A stretch of 64,000 nt of DNA from Betaproteobacteria bacterium (GCA_021298815.1 JAJTHE010000003.1:1-64000); one strand, 5' to 3'; counted from the stretch's first letter, positions 19,571-29,723 are shown. Notes: generated by a model not told the origin, from the sequence alone. Made by a program: numbers and translations.

Positions 19571-22500
19571 TCAATCGAGCGTCCACAGGGACGCGTTGCC
19601 CCCGGCGGACGTGGTGTCCACGCTGCTCACCCGTTCGGTGCACAGGCGCTTCAGGTAGTTCGGTCCGCCGGCTTTCGGCCCCGTGCCGGAGAGGCCCTCG
19701 CCCCCGAACGGCTGCACCCCGACCACCGCGCCGACCATTGAACGGTTGACATACAGGTTGCCTGCCCGTGCGCGCTGCCGGATCCGTTCGACGGTGCTGT
19801 CCACGCGGCTGTGGACGCCGAGCGTGAGGCCGTAGCCGGTGGCGTTGATCTGGTCGATCACCGTGTCGAGCGTTCCGGCGCGCCAGCGCACGACATGCAG
19901 GACCGGGCCGAACACTTCGGCTTGCAGGAGGGACATGTCTTCCAGCGCGACCAGGGCGGGTCCGAGGAAGTGTCCGCCAGGCGGTGCGGGCAACTGATGG
20001 AGCAGCCGGCTGCCCATGGCTTCCAGGTGCGTCTGCAGGCGCTGCCGGGCCGCATCATCGATCAGCGGACCGATGTCGGTCGACAGTCGAGCGGGGTCGC
20101 CGAGACGCAGTTCGTCCATCGCGCCGATCAGCCGCTCGACGATACGATCTGCGACCTCGTCCTGCACGAGCAGCACGCGCGCCGCCGAACAGCGCTGGCC
20201 CGCGCTCAGGAAGGCAGACGTGATCAGGTCCCCGATGACCTGCTCGGGCAGGGCGGAGGAGTCGACGATCATCGCGTTCTGGCCGCCGGTTTCGGCAATC
20301 AGCGGCACGATCGCGCCGTCGCGGGCGGCCAGTGCGCGCTCGATATGTTTCGCGCCCGCGGTCGATCCGGTGAATACGACCCCGCTCACATCGGGCTCAG
20401 CGACCAGTGCTTGGCCGACACGGGCATCGCCCAGCGCCAGTTGCAGGACGGCCGGCGGGATGCCGGCTTCATGCAACAGGTGCACGGCCCGGTGGGCGAT
20501 GATCGAAGTCTGCAGGGCCGGCTTGGCGATGACCGTATTGCCGGCCGCGAGGGCGGCGGACACCTGTCCGATGAAGATCGCCAGCGGAAAGTTCCAGGGG
20601 CTGATGCAGACGATCAGGCCGCGGCCGCTGTAGGTGAGCCGGTTGGTTTCGCCGGTGGGCCCGGGCAGGTCGAGCGGGGCGAGGGCCTGCTCGGCCTGCT
20701 GCGCGTAGTAGCGCAGGAAGTCCACCGCTTCGCGGACTTCGGCTAGTGCGTCGGGGATCGTCTTGCCGGCCTCGCGGATCGCGATGGCTATGAACGTCGG
20801 GGTACGCGCTTCGAGCAGGTCGGCGGCGGTACGCAGGCAACGCGCACGTGAGTGCCGGGATTGCGCGTTCCATGCAGGCTGGGCAGCGGTCCCGATCCGG
20901 CAGGCGGCAGCCGCCATGGACGGCGCGAGCATCCGGACCGAACCGATCGGGCGTTCGAGACACGCGGGATCGAACGTGGCTGCGGGCGGCTCGCCCGCAG
21001 CCTTGCCATCGATCAGGCTGTGCGCGTCCCATGCTGCAGACCAGACCTCCTGCATCGCGCCAGTGAGCCGGTCGACCGCCGCGCGATCCGTGAGATCGAT
21101 GCCGGCGGCGTTCAGCCGGTCGGGACCGTACAGGTGTCGGGGCAGCACGATCCGGGGATGGGGTGCGCCGTCGGCCGCGAGCACGGTGTCGGCCGGGTCG
21201 GCGAGCAGGTGATCGATCGGGGTCGCCGGATCCTGCAAGGCGTTGACGAAGGAGCTGTTGGCGCCGTTCTCCAGCAGCCGGCGCACCAGGTAGGCGAGCA
21301 GGTCGTCATGGCCGCCGACCGGGGCGTAGATGCGGCAGTTCAACGCGGGGTCGTCTTCCAGCAGCGACTCGTACAGGCCGGCCCCCATCCCGTGCAGGCG
21401 CTGGAACTCGACGTCGCGCCGGCCGCCGGCCCACTCGAGCAGTGTCGCCACGGTGAGGGCATTGTGGGTCGCGAATGCGGGGATCAGGTGCTGCGCGGCA
21501 AGCAGGACGCGCGCGCAGGCGAGGTAGGACACATCGGTGGCGGCCTTGCGGGTGAACACCGGATAGCCGTCGAGGCCCCGTTCCTGGGTGCGCTTGATCT
21601 CGCTGTCCCAGTACGCGCCCTTGACCAGTCGGACCGGGATGCGTCGGCCGGTACGGGCAGCCAGCGCATCGAGCCACTCGATGACCGCGCCGGCACGCTT
21701 CTGGTAGGCCTGCACGGCGAGACCGAGGCCGTTCCACCCGTCGAGCGCCGGCAGGGCGGCGATTTCCGCGAACACATCGAGCGTGAGTTCCAGCCGCTCG
21801 GACTCTTCGGCATCGACGGTGAAGGCGAGGTCATGGGCGCAGGCCCGTTGCGCGAGCGCTGCAAGGACGGGAACCAGTTCCTGCAGCACGCGCGCCCGCT
21901 GCGCGGGTTCAAAGCGGGGATGCAGGGCCGAGAGCTTGACCGAGATGCCCGGACGATCCGATCCGGTCCGGGCGCCGGCAGCGGCCCCGATCGCATCGAT
22001 GGCCGTCGCATACGCGTGGAAGTAGCGCTCGGCATCGGCCTGGGTACGGGCGCCTTCGCCGAGCATGTCAAAGGAATGCCGGAAGCGGTTGGTCGCGACC
22101 CGCGCCCGTTCCAGCGCTTCGTCGATCGTGCGCCCGAGCACGAACTGCCGGCCGAGCACGCCCATCGCCTGTCCGATGGCGTGCCGAACGAAGGGCCGCC
22201 CTGCACGGCCGACGAGGTCGTGCAGGATGCCTCGGCGGGCCGTGTCGGAGATCAGGTCCGTGCCGGCACGCAGGGCGACGGTGGCTGCGTTGACCAGCGT
22301 GGAGGACGACCGGCCGAGGTGCGCATCCCAGTCGGCTTCGCCCAGCTTGTCGCGGATGAGCAGGTCGGCAGTGAAGGTGTCGGGGATGCGCAGGAAGGCC
22401 TCGGCCAGCGACAGCAGCACGACGCCTTCGGCCGACGACAGACGGTATTCGCCGAGAAACCGGGCGATCAAGCCCGTGCCATCGGCGTGTTGCTGCATCT

Positions 22501-22633
22501 GGCCGATGAGTCGCGTTGCGACGGTCTCGACCCGTGCGCGGGCCGCGGCATCGAGGCGGGCGCGCTGCGCGAGGCTCAGGGCCAGTTCGCGTTCGGGGAC
22601 GCGGCAGAGGGATTGAAAGCCGGGGTCTGACAT
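19571..22633 (-). CDS. putA: bifunctional proline dehydrogenase / L-glutamate gamma-semialdehyde dehydrogenase
   Basis: PRODH motifs (VRLVKGAYWDSEIK, FATHNALTVATLLE) plus ALDH motifs (SPWNFPLAIFIGQVSAALAAGN, FTGSTAGAKHI, ETGGQNAMIVDSSA, SAFLSAGQRCSAARVL). Start placed at ATG 22633; no N-terminal RHH domain evident. Confidence 0.94.
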   Translation of the reverse strand: MSDPGFQSLCRVPERELALSLAQRARLDAAARARVETVATRLIGQMQQHADGTGLIARFLGEYRLSSAEGVVLLSLAEAFLRIPDTFTADLLIRDKLGEADWDAHLGRSSSTLVNAATVALRAGTDLISDTARRGILHDLVGRAGRPFVRHAIGQAMGVLGRQFVLGRTIDEALERARVATNRFRHSFDMLGEGARTQADAERYFHAYATAIDAIGAAAGARTGSDRPGISVKLSALHPRFEPAQRARVLQELVPVLAALAQRACAHDLAFTVDAEESERLELTLDVFAEIAALPALDGWNGLGLAVQAYQKRAGAVIEWLDALAARTGRRIPVRLVKGAYWDSEIKRTQERGLDGYPVFTRKAATDVSYLACARVLLAAQHLIPAFATHNALTVATLLEWAGGRRDVEFQRLHGMGAGLYESLLEDDPALNCRIYAPVGGHDDLLAYLVRRLLENGANSSFVNALQDPATPIDHLLADPADTVLAADGAPHPRIVLPRHLYGPDRLNAAGIDLTDRAAVDRLTGAMQEVWSAAWDAHSLIDGKAAGEPPAATFDPACLERPIGSVRMLAPSMAAAACRIGTAAQPAWNAQSRHSRARCLRTAADLLEARTPTFIAIAIREAGKTIPDALAEVREAVDFLRYYAQQAEQALAPLDLPGPTGETNRLTYSGRGLIVCISPWNFPLAIFIGQVSAALAAGNTVIAKPALQTSIIAHRAVHLLHEAGIPPAVLQLALGDARVGQALVAEPDVSGVVFTGSTAGAKHIERALAARDGAIVPLIAETGGQNAMIVDSSALPEQVIGDLITSAFLSAGQRCSAARVLLVQDEVADRIVERLIGAMDELRLGDPARLSTDIGPLIDDAARQRLQTHLEAMGSRLLHQLPAPPGGHFLGPALVALEDMSLLQAEVFGPVLHVVRWRAGTLDTVIDQINATGYGLTLGVHSRVDSTVERIRQRARAGNLYVNRSMVGAVVGVQPFGGEGLSGTGPKAGGPNYLKRLCTERVSSVDTTSAGGNASLWTLD

Positions 22634-22755
22634 GCCGAAAATGCTAGCATCGTCGGGTGCAGATTGAGCTTCGTCTTTCGGGCTTCCAATCGATGCATTC
22701 TTCCGCACATATGCGTTCTGACCGTCGATTCACGTCCAAATAGACCGGAACTGCG
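22634..22755. promoter_or_regulatory. divergent intergenic region between putA and Lrp-type regulator
   Basis: Divergent gene arrangement, about 120 bp; no specific site resolved. Confidence 0.5.
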
Positions 22756-23211
22756 ATGCTTTCCAAGATCGATCGGCGCATCCTGAAGTTGCTGCAGGAC
22801 GATGGACGGGTGAGCTATGCGGCGATCGCCCGCCAGGTGCGGCTGAGCCCGTCGGCCTGCTTCGAGCACATCAAGCGACTGCGCAACGACGGCTACATCA
22901 CCGGCTTCACCGCCGTTCTCGATCCGGCCCGCCTCGACCAGGCACTGCTGATCTTCGTCGAGATCGTGCTCGACCGCACCACACCGGACGTGTTCGACGC
23001 GTTCGCCCAGGCGATCAAGCGCATGCCCGAAGTGCAGGAGTGCCACATGGTGGCCGGTGGCTTCGACTACCTGATCAAGGCACGCGTGAAGGACATGACG
23101 GCCTACCGCGAATTCCTGGGCGAATCACTGACGCGATTGCCGGGTGTGCGGCAGACGCACACCTATGCAGTGATGGAAGAGGTGAAGAACAGCATCAGGC
23201 TGCCGCTGTGA
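22756..23211 (+). CDS. Lrp/AsnC family transcriptional regulator (probable putA regulator)
   Basis: KIDRRILKLLQDDGRVSYAAIARQVRLSPSACFEHIKRLRNDGYITGFTAVLD plus RAM domain (VQECHMVAGGFDYLIKARVKDM). Confidence 0.92.
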   Translation: MLSKIDRRILKLLQDDGRVSYAAIARQVRLSPSACFEHIKRLRNDGYITGFTAVLDPARLDQALLIFVEIVLDRTTPDVFDAFAQAIKRMPEVQECHMVAGGFDYLIKARVKDMTAYREFLGESLTRLPGVRQTHTYAVMEEVKNSIRLPL

Positions 23212-23269
23212 GCGGCTGTTCGGATGGGCTGCACGTCATCGAAGATCATGGGCCACCCTCGCGGGGAAG

Positions 23270-23285
23270 GCCGACTGCTGTCGGC
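23270..23285. repeat. perfect 6-bp stem hairpin downstream of the Lrp gene
   Basis: GCCGAC-TGCT-GTCGGC; about 60 bp after the stop; no T-tract. Confidence 0.35.
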
Positions 23286-23588
23286 ATGCGGATGATCCTG
23301 TGTGTGATGGTCGCGTGGAATCATCACTGCGGCTGACTTGTCGAAACCTTCCCTGGAAGCACGCTTGCGCACCGAGTCAGCACCATGCAAGAATCGTAGA
23401 CGCTCGGTGACAACAAGTGTTCCCAAGAAGACACGTCTCGCTGTGGAGGAGAAAGCGAATGTCACACTTGGCCCCCGCTGCCTGCGGGGTCGGTGACTGC
23501 CCGCAGCGGCGACCGCTGATGATTTGCTGAGCGCACATTTCGGCTCAGTTGTTCAGACATGCACTTCACCTGATACTGGAGGACGACG

Positions 23589-24467
23589 CTGAAATCGCCG
23601 CCATTCGCGTACGCAAAGCCCAGCAGCCTACCCGAGGCACTCTCACTCCTTGCGGAACATGGCGACGATGCAAAGATTCTTGCGGGAGGGCAGAGCCTCA
23701 TTCCTGCTCTGAACATGCGGCTGTCTGAACCCCGGCTGTTGGTTGACATCAACGGGCTCAACGCCCTGGAGGCCATCCACCGCACGGGGAGCGGTATACG
23801 TATCGGGGCGTTGGCCCGACATGTCTCCGTAGCCGCCTCGACCGAGGTTGGCGACGTCTGCCCGCTCCTGCATGAGGCAGTGCCACACATCGCGCACGCC
23901 GCCGTGCGCAATCGTGGGAGCTTCGGCGGCAGTATCGGGCACGCCGACCCGGCAGCCGAGCTACCTGCCTGTATCCTCGCGCTGGATGGCCGCTTGCAGA
24001 TCGCGTCTGCGCACGGAGAACGTTCGCTCCTGGCCAAAGACTTCTTCAGGGGGCTGTTCACCACCGCGCTGGCACCGGAAGAAATGATCCTCGCGGTCGA
24101 TATTCCACTGGCACATCCATCGCGCCGCTTTGCGTTCGAGGAGATCGCTCGGCGCAGAGGCGATTACGCCCTGGTAGGCATAGCCGCCGCCGCGAACATC
24201 ATCTCAGGGCGAATGAGCGACACCCGCCTGGCGTGCTTCGGCGTCGCCGATACGCCGATACTCGCGGCACGCACCGCGTTGATCTGTGAAGGGAGAACGT
24301 TGGATGACGACCTCCTGCACGAGACACAAGAGTCCATAGCGGCCGAGATCGATCCGCGCGGAGATGTTTCATGCAGTTCCGCTACGAGGTCCCATCTCTT
24401 GCGGGTACTGTTGGTGCGCGTTCTCAAGCGTCTTGGAGTGGAAAGGGTTCATGAGCCAGCAGCCTGA
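23589..24467 (+). CDS. molybdenum hydroxylase FAD-binding subunit (CoxM-like), apparent CTG start
   Basis: In-frame sequence upstream of ATG 23715 encodes KSPPFAYAKPSSLPEALSLLAEHGDDAKILAGGQSLIPALNMRL. In-frame stop TGA at 23571-23573, GGAGG at 23578-23582, CTG at 23589. Confidence 0.82.
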   Translation: MKSPPFAYAKPSSLPEALSLLAEHGDDAKILAGGQSLIPALNMRLSEPRLLVDINGLNALEAIHRTGSGIRIGALARHVSVAASTEVGDVCPLLHEAVPHIAHAAVRNRGSFGGSIGHADPAAELPACILALDGRLQIASAHGERSLLAKDFFRGLFTTALAPEEMILAVDIPLAHPSRRFAFEEIARRRGDYALVGIAAAANIISGRMSDTRLACFGVADTPILAARTALICEGRTLDDDLLHETQESIAAEIDPRGDVSCSSATRSHLLRVLLVRVLKRLGVERVHEPAA

Positions 24468-24954
24468 AAGCCAGATTGATATTGTCTTGACCGTCAATGG
24501 CGTCCATACACGGCAGCGAGTGGACGCGAGGCGACATCTCGCAGACTTTCTGCGGGAAGCGCTTCATCTCACGGGCACCCACGTCGGCTGTGAGCACGGC
24601 GTATGTGGCGCATGCACGGTCAGGGTCGACGGCAAGATCGTACGCGCGTGTCTCATGCTGGCCGTGCAGTGCAAAGGCTCCGTTGTGGAAACCATCGAGG
24701 GACTCTCGGACGACGGGTCTCTTGAAGTACTGCAGCGAGCGTTTCATCGCCGGAACGCCCTTCAGTGCGGATTTTGTACGCCCGGCATGCTCATCACTGC
24801 TGCCGACCTGCTCTCCAGGACGGTTCGACCCACTCGTGACGAGATACGAGAGCACCTTTCGGGCAATTACTGCCGCTGCACCGGCTATCACGCCATCGTC
24901 GATGCTGTTGATGCAGCCATCGCTGAAAAGGTGGAATCGGAGAGGCAGCCATGA
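24451..24954 (+). CDS. molybdenum hydroxylase 2Fe-2S subunit (CoxS-like)
   Basis: GTHVGCEHGVCGACTVRVDG and QCGFCTPGML...LSGNYCRCTGYHAIVDAV. Start at ATG 24451, overlapping the upstream gene. Confidence 0.94.
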   Translation: MSQQPESQIDIVLTVNGVHTRQRVDARRHLADFLREALHLTGTHVGCEHGVCGACTVRVDGKIVRACLMLAVQCKGSVVETIEGLSDDGSLEVLQRAFHRRNALQCGFCTPGMLITAADLLSRTVRPTRDEIREHLSGNYCRCTGYHAIVDAVDAAIAEKVESERQP

Positions 24955-27314
24955 GGCGTTCCCCACCCGGCGCCAAAGGATACATTGGCGCCTCGCTCCC
25001 GCGACCCAACGCGCCAAGACTGTTGGCAGGAAGAGGGCGCTACGTCGATGACTGCGTTCTTCCCAGAATGGTTCACGCCGCGTGCCTCAGAAGCCCTTAC
25101 GCGCACGCTCGCATTCTCGGCATAGACAAAGTGCTTGCGGAACACGCGGAGGGCGTGCTTTGCGTCCTTACTGGCCATGACATGGCTCGCCTGTGCACCC
25201 CGTACATCGGCGTGCTTGGCCATGTAAAGGGCATGCAGTCTGCACCACAGATGCCACTCGCCGTGGATCGCGCGCGCTGGCAGGGCGAACCGGTCGCGCT
25301 CGTCGTCGCGACCAGTCGGGCCGAAGCGGAGGATGCGTTGGCCCTGATTCAGGTCGAGTGGGAGGAATTGCAGGCAGTCACTGACTTTGACGCTGCCACG
25401 GCGCACGATGGCTACCTGATTCATCCCCAGCTCGGGAGTAATCTCTGCGCTGAACGTGTGGTGGAAGCTGGGGATGTCGATGCAGCGTTTGCACGAGCGG
25501 CGCATATCGTGGAGGCCACCTTCCATACGGGACGGCACACGGCGGTGGCTCTCGAGCCGAGGTCCATCATCGCCCAGTTCGATCCTGCGGATGACCAACT
25601 CACGGTCTGGCATTCCACGCAAGCGCCACACATGATGCAGTGGCTGATCGCGCGGCACTTCAACCTTGCTGAACATCGGGTGCGGGTGATCGTACCCGAC
25701 GTGGGTGGCGGCTTCGGCCTCAAGATTCATACCTACGGTGACGAGATGGCAACGATTGCTGCGTCCATCGTATTGCGCAGACCAGTCAAGTTCATTGCGG
25801 ACCGACTCGAGTCCTTCGTATCCGATTTCCATGCACGCGGCCATCGGGTCGAGGCGCGAATGGCGCTCTCGGAGGACGGCGAAATTCTTGCCATAGCGGC
25901 TGATGACATCTACGGCATCGGCCCGTATTCCGGATATCCGCGAGGCGGCGCAAACGAGGGCATACAGGTCGTCAATCTCATTGGCGCCCCCTACCGACAG
26001 CGGAACTATCGCGGCCGGATGCGCTGCGTATTCCAGAACAAGGCCATGTATGGCCAGTATCGCGCTGTCGGTCATCCGATCGCCTGCATGACGACCGAAG
26101 CCCTGCTGGAGATGGGCGCGGCTGCAGCTGGCGTCGATCCGGTCGAGATCCGCCGTAGAAACTACATTTCGCGGTCCGCGTATCCGTACACACTCACTAC
26201 AGGTCCGACATTCGAGAGACTTTCGCAGCACGAGGCGCTCGATGCCATCGTCGCCATGATGGATTACGACGCGCTGCGCCGCGAGCAAGCAGAGCTTCGC
26301 ACCAGGGGCATCTACCGTGGAATCGGGCTTGCGAGCTTCGTCGAAAGTTCCAGCTCCTCCTCGGCAAACTTTGGGGCAGGCAACGTATCCATTGGATCCC
26401 AGGACGGCTGCACCATCAGGCTGACAGCGACGGGACAGGTCACAGTGCTGACGAGCACGACGGAGATCGGGCAAGGCGCTTACGCTGTCGTTGCGCAGAT
26501 AGCAGCAACCCAACTCGGCCTGCACCCGGAGCAGGTGAAGGTCGTGATGGGTGACACGGACGCAACCCCATACGGTGGCGGAAACACCGGCTCGCGAGGA
26601 ACGGGCATTTCGGGGGAGGCCGTCTTTCAGGCGGGCAAAGCGTTGCGCGCGAACATCCTCAGCTATGTCGCACGCCTTACTGAATCCGAAGCCTCTCTGT
26701 TGGATGTTCGGGATGGAAACGTTGTCGAGTCCAACACCGGCAAGACGATCATGAGCTTCGAAGAAGTTGCTCGCACTGCCTACTTCCGTTCCGATACGAC
26801 CAAGGACTTCCAACCAGAGCTCATGGTGACCCGCCATTTCGCGCAGAAGAGCTATGTAGCTACCTTCACGAATGGCATTCAGGCCAGCTATCTAGAAGTC
26901 GACACCGACACTGGAATCGTTCGGCTCTTGAAGCATTGGGTGGTTGATGACTGCGGAACAGTAGTCAATCCTCTTCTGGTGGACGAGCAGATCCGTGGTG
27001 CTGTCATCCAAGGTATCGGTGCTGCCCTTTATGAGGAATGCCTCTATAGCGCGGAAGGGCAACTGCTGAACGGCTCGATGCAGGACTATCTCGTGCCCAT
27101 GTCCTTCGAGATGCCCGATATCGACGTTGGCCATACTTGTACTCCGACCTCGGCCTCTGAACTTGGTGCTAAAGGAGCCGGCGAGGCCGGGACGACAGGC
27201 GCCGCCGCGGCTGTGCTCAATGCCGTAAACGATGCACTCCGTCCGTTGGCGTCGGCGGTGTATCAGATACCCCTGACTCCAGAGCGCGTATTGCGCGCGC
27301 TTGGGAAGGTCTGA
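24951..27314 (+). CDS. xanthine dehydrogenase-family molybdopterin-binding large subunit (CoxL-like)
   Basis: GRGRYVDDCVLPRMVHAACLRSPYAHARI, VPDVGGGFGLK, SRGTGISGEAVFQAGKAL, SELGAKGAGEAGTTGAAAAVLNAVNDAL. ATGA overlap with CoxS. Confidence 0.93.
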   Translation: MRRSPPGAKGYIGASLPRPNAPRLLAGRGRYVDDCVLPRMVHAACLRSPYAHARILGIDKVLAEHAEGVLCVLTGHDMARLCTPYIGVLGHVKGMQSAPQMPLAVDRARWQGEPVALVVATSRAEAEDALALIQVEWEELQAVTDFDAATAHDGYLIHPQLGSNLCAERVVEAGDVDAAFARAAHIVEATFHTGRHTAVALEPRSIIAQFDPADDQLTVWHSTQAPHMMQWLIARHFNLAEHRVRVIVPDVGGGFGLKIHTYGDEMATIAASIVLRRPVKFIADRLESFVSDFHARGHRVEARMALSEDGEILAIAADDIYGIGPYSGYPRGGANEGIQVVNLIGAPYRQRNYRGRMRCVFQNKAMYGQYRAVGHPIACMTTEALLEMGAAAAGVDPVEIRRRNYISRSAYPYTLTTGPTFERLSQHEALDAIVAMMDYDALRREQAELRTRGIYRGIGLASFVESSSSSSANFGAGNVSIGSQDGCTIRLTATGQVTVLTSTTEIGQGAYAVVAQIAATQLGLHPEQVKVVMGDTDATPYGGGNTGSRGTGISGEAVFQAGKALRANILSYVARLTESEASLLDVRDGNVVESNTGKTIMSFEEVARTAYFRSDTTKDFQPELMVTRHFAQKSYVATFTNGIQASYLEVDTDTGIVRLLKHWVVDDCGTVVNPLLVDEQIRGAVIQGIGAALYEECLYSAEGQLLNGSMQDYLVPMSFEMPDIDVGHTCTPTSASELGAKGAGEAGTTGAAAAVLNAVNDALRPLASAVYQIPLTPERVLRALGKV

Positions 27315-27515
27315 ACACTTCAGCCGAAATGTGAATTCACCGGAGCATCTGCGGTCGATGGGACGGGCCGATCAGTCAGATGCGTGCTCGAACGCGAAGA
27401 GCTGGCACCGCTGATCCTGTGCACGGTCAGCGCGCACCTGGCGCGCGAGGGCCTGATGGTCAAGCGCGGAATGGACTGGAAACAAGAGAACCTGAACCAT
27501 CCAAGGAGGAGCCCC

Positions 27516-28487
27516 ATGAACCAGGCGAAGCTCGTTTCGCTCGCTATTGCCACGCTGACCGCCTTGGGCCCGGCATGCGCCCTGGGGCAGGCATGGCCGG
27601 CACGTCCAGTGCGCATCATCGTCCCGTTCCCCCCTGCGGGCGGCGTTGATACGCTCACCCGCACGTTTGGCCAGAAGCTCAGCGAGCAAATCGGCGTCAA
27701 CGTCCTGGTTGAAAATCGTCCCGGCGCCGGCGGAACCATCGGCGCGGACGCGGTGGCACGCGCCCCGGCAGACGGATACACGCTATTCGTATCAGCGCCG
27801 GAGTTCGCCATCAATGCGGTCATAAGGGAAAAGCCGCCCTATGACGCGCTGAAGGATTTCACGCATATATCGTTGATTGGCGCAGGCACTTTCATTCTGG
27901 CAAGTCACCCATCAGTTCCGGCCAAGACCGTGAAAGACGTTATCGCGCTGGCTAGAGTTCGCCCTGGGCAATTGACTTACGGATCCTCGGGGGCAGGCGG
28001 AATAAACCATCTGTCGGGCGAACTATTGCAGATCATGACCGGGATCAGGTGGATACACGTTCCATTCAAGGGAAGCGCGCCGTCCACGGCGGCGCTCATG
28101 AGTGGCGACATCGACTTCGTATTCGGCAGCGCAAGCTCGATGATCAATTCCATCCGCTCCGGGCGCATCAAGCCCATCGGCATTACCGGGACCAAGCGCT
28201 ACGAGGAACTCCCGGAGGTTCCGACGCTGGCGGAATCGGGAGTCCCGGGATACGAGGTACTCGGCTGGTATGGCTTTTACGGCCCAGCCGGCATGCAACC
28301 CCAGACCTTGAAGCGTTTGCATGCCGAGACGGTTCGTGCATTGTCGACTCCCGAAGTGAAGGAGAAGCTCTCGAGGATCGGCGTCGACGTCATCGCGTCG
28401 ACGCCCGAGGAGTTCACTACCTTCCTGCGCAATGAAATGGCGAAGTGGTCGAAAGTCGTAAAGCAGGCAAAGCTGAAGGCGGAATGA
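27516..28487 (+). CDS. Bug/TctC-type TTT substrate-binding protein
   Basis: AWPARPVRIIVPFPPAGGVDTLTRTFG, VENRPGAGGTIGADAVARAPADGYTLF. ATG 27516 preceded by AAGGAGGA. Confidence 0.94.
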   Translation: MNQAKLVSLAIATLTALGPACALGQAWPARPVRIIVPFPPAGGVDTLTRTFGQKLSEQIGVNVLVENRPGAGGTIGADAVARAPADGYTLFVSAPEFAINAVIREKPPYDALKDFTHISLIGAGTFILASHPSVPAKTVKDVIALARVRPGQLTYGSSGAGGINHLSGELLQIMTGIRWIHVPFKGSAPSTAALMSGDIDFVFGSASSMINSIRSGRIKPIGITGTKRYEELPEVPTLAESGVPGYEVLGWYGFYGPAGMQPQTLKRLHAETVRALSTPEVKEKLSRIGVDVIASTPEEFTTFLRNEMAKWSKVVKQAKLKAE

Positions 28488-28640
28488 CGTGCACAGGCAC
28501 GATGCCGGATAGGCGATCGCTCTATGGAACTTCAGCCCACCCGGTCCCTGCGCACATTGTCTCGGTGTCGTACCCTGACCCGAATGACAGCTACGGAATT
28601 GAAGCGCCATGATGCTCATGGCTGAAGGACGGGGCTTGAA

Positions 28641-29723
28641 ATGCGCAAGAATCTTGGCATCGCCGTGGTCGGGTCGGGACGCATCGGCAGCATCCGCGCG
28701 CGTCAGGCGCTCACGCATCCTTGCGTGAGCTTCCTGGGAGTATCGGATATCGACTCCGAAAGCGCCCGCGCGCTCGCCGACGCAACGGGCGCGCAGTTCC
28801 ATACCGGAGACAACGCCGCGATCATCGGGCACCCGGAGGTCGATGCGGTGATCGTGTCGACGCCCGAAGGCGAGCATCTGCTGCCGATCCTCCAGGCAAT
28901 CGAACTCGGCAAGCCGGTGTTGGTGGAAAAGCCCATCGCGCTGTCCATGGCGGACGCCGACCAGATCATCGCCGCGGCCGACAGCGCCGGGGTGGAAGTG
29001 CATGTCGGCTACAGCCGGCGCTTCAAGGACCTGCGCTGGATGCTAGCCCGCGAGCAGATCCTGCAGGGGCGCATGGGCACCATGACCGGAATCTCGGCGC
29101 GGCTGTACAACAACCGTGGCAGCGGATTGGCGATTTTGCGGCGCGACCGCGAAGCTACGCCGGTGGTCGATGCCCTCACGTACTACGTGGACATCGTGAA
29201 CTGGATGCTCGATGGCGTGACGCCGGTGGAGATCGTCGCGCGCGGAAAGCGTGGCGTGCTCGCGCGCGCAGGCTTCGCGGTCGATGACGTGACCTACGCG
29301 ATCGTCACGTACTCCGATGGCACGGTCGCGAACTTCACGGTCAGCTATGCATTGCCCGAGAATTTTCCAGTGCTCGGTCACGCGACGCGCTTCGAGATGG
29401 TGGGCACCGAAGGGGTTCTGATCATCGATGACGATCATACTGACCAGTTGATGTGCACGAACAAGGGCATCCCGCACGTGTACCTGCCCGGCCACGAGGT
29501 GAACATGGTGTTCCTCAACAGCGGAACGCCAGGTGACTGGGCACTGGGCGAATTCCACGGTGCGATCGCCAACGAGACGCGGGCGTGGCTGGATCATCTG
29601 ATCACCGGCAAGCCCTGCCACCTGGCAACGCCGCGGCAGGCACGGGCCACGCTGGAGACGACCTTGGGCATCCAGTTGGCTTCCGAGACCGGCCGCATCG
29701 TCTCTCTGCCTCTTTCCCGATGA
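28641..29723 (+). CDS. Gfo/Idh/MocA family oxidoreductase
   Basis: IAVVGSGRIGSIRARQAL Rossmann motif and VLVEKPIALSMADADQI; inositol 2-dehydrogenase-like. Confidence 0.92.
   Translation: MRKNLGIAVVGSGRIGSIRARQALTHPCVSFLGVSDIDSESARALADATGAQFHTGDNAAIIGHPEVDAVIVSTPEGEHLLPILQAIELGKPVLVEKPIALSMADADQIIAAADSAGVEVHVGYSRRFKDLRWMLAREQILQGRMGTMTGISARLYNNRGSGLAILRRDREATPVVDALTYYVDIVNWMLDGVTPVEIVARGKRGVLARAGFAVDDVTYAIVTYSDGTVANFTVSYALPENFPVLGHATRFEMVGTEGVLIIDDDHTDQLMCTNKGIPHVYLPGHEVNMVFLNSGTPGDWALGEFHGAIANETRAWLDHLITGKPCHLATPRQARATLETTLGIQLASETGRIVSLPLSR

Noticed and set aside
20852-22630. 592-aa plus-strand ORF
   Set aside because: Antisense to putA; no motifs.
24888-26837. 649-aa minus-strand ORF
   Set aside because: Fully antisense to the clearly recognisable CoxL large subunit gene; translation has no family motifs. 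Typical high-GC shadow ORF.
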